Assembly: GCA_964404505.1 (NCBI GenBank)
Contig: CAYOKH010000002.1
Span: forward strand, 1-64,000
Origin: DAOMNN01 sp964404505
GTDB taxonomy: Bacteria > Pseudomonadota > Gammaproteobacteria > Burkholderiales > Rhodocyclaceae
DNA length: 64,000 nucleotides
Direction: 5' to 3'
The notes beneath the pieces are model-generated. The model saw nothing but the letters and a program-made list of their open reading frames with translations, made no database searches and was not told the DNA's origin. Of this stretch, positions 63,720 through 64,000 are shown piece by piece. Positions within the stretch are counted from its first letter, which is position 1. Each line of letters begins with the position of its first letter. Position numbers and translations under genes: made by a program.

Positions 63720-64000
63720 TCAGGGTTGTCTGGCGCTACATACACCGCAAGCGGGATCCCGGCCCAGCGCAATGCTGCGCCATTCCATCGCAAGGCCATC
63801 GAGAAGGAGAAGGCGCCCGTCGAGAGACATCCCGCAGCCGACGACCAGCTTCAGGGCTTCTGCCGCCTGGGTCGCACCGATGATGCCCGTCAGCGGCGCG
63901 AACACTCCCATCACCGCGCAGCGGACCTCCTCCAGGTCCTGTCCCTCCGGAAAGAGACAGTGATAGCACGGGCTGCCCGCCTGGCGCAGATCGAAGACGG
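63720..64000 (-). CDS. MoeB/ThiF/HesA family adenylyltransferase, C-terminal part
   Basis: Only the last ~93 residues are in the window; the start lies beyond its right edge. They contain SPCYHCLFPEG and, at the end, CGVCSARQP, two CxxC pairs that bind zinc in MoeB, ThiF and related E1-like enzymes, and a GIIGATQAAEALKLVVG helix typical of the group. These enzymes adenylate the C-terminus of a sulfur-carrier protein (MoaD or ThiS). MoeB would suit the mogA gene in this genome, but ThiF cannot be excluded. The gene is convergent with ribD, 9 bases apart. Confidence 0.9.
   Translation of the reverse strand, partial: VFDLRQAGSPCYHCLFPEGQDLEEVRCAVMGVFAPLTGIIGATQAAEALKLVVGCGMSLDGRLLLLDGLAMEWRSIALGRDPACGVCSARQP

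Overview
The window looks like a stretch of core chromosome from a betaproteobacterium, most likely of the Rhodocyclales (Azoarcus/Thauera/Aromatoleum-like). The grounds are high GC, the order rplM-rpsI-argC-erpA / M23 peptidase / tyrS, the divergent OsmC/coq7 neighbourhood, a complete Na+-pumping NQR operon, ubiquinone synthesis by Coq7, a fused aryl-pyruvate ferredoxin oxidoreductase under an Lrp-type regulator, and two TRAP transport systems. The genus assignment is an inference from gene content. Two 10-base N runs show that this is a draft scaffold; at both, the flanking sequence overlaps, so no coding sequence appears to be missing. No tRNA, rRNA, IS element, phage or CRISPR array was found.

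Layout. 0-6.3 kb: tyrS, an M23 cell-wall peptidase, erpA, argC and the ribosomal pair rplM-rpsI, then a 0.5-kb intergenic region with a likely ~100-nt C/U-rich small RNA and an FNR-like box, then an OsmC-like protein. 6.3-11 kb: coq7, a CNP1-like protein, and a DUF3501 / Fe-S reductase / rubrerythrin operon with an OxyR-like box, then rppH. 11-18.4 kb: proS, a lytic transglycosylase, an Lrp regulator divergent from a 1201-residue indolepyruvate ferredoxin oxidoreductase, and a bactofilin. 18.8-25.1 kb: a leftward yhdP-nitrilase-tldD operon. 25-34 kb: glnE, a CYTH-CHAD protein, sixA, a DUF2062 membrane protein, an unrecognised 306-residue protein, and a leftward nudix / secreted hypothetical / mnmA operon.

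34-41 kb: nqrABCDEF-nqrM plus a CBS-domain gene, closed by a clear terminator. 41-49 kb: ilvE, a zinc-finger protein, an NTF2-like protein, a YheT hydrolase, phosphomannomutase (with gap 1), DUF302, alaS and a PduO-type adenosyltransferase. 49-53 kb: a TRAP-TAXI system with an embedded universal stress protein. 53-57 kb: aroG, mogA and darP leftward, divergent from pmbA, the partner of tldD. 57-60.6 kb: a DctP/Q/M TRAP system with an extracytoplasmic keto-acid-type receptor. 60.7-64 kb: glyA (gap 2), nrdR, ribD and the 3' part of a MoeB/ThiF-type gene.

Most genes are housekeeping. The parts worth a closer look are the small-RNA candidate upstream of rplM, the rubrerythrin/Fe-S/DUF3501 operon with its OxyR-like site and tandem hairpins, the CBS gene tied to the NQR operon, and the Lrp-type inverted repeat in front of the oxidoreductase.
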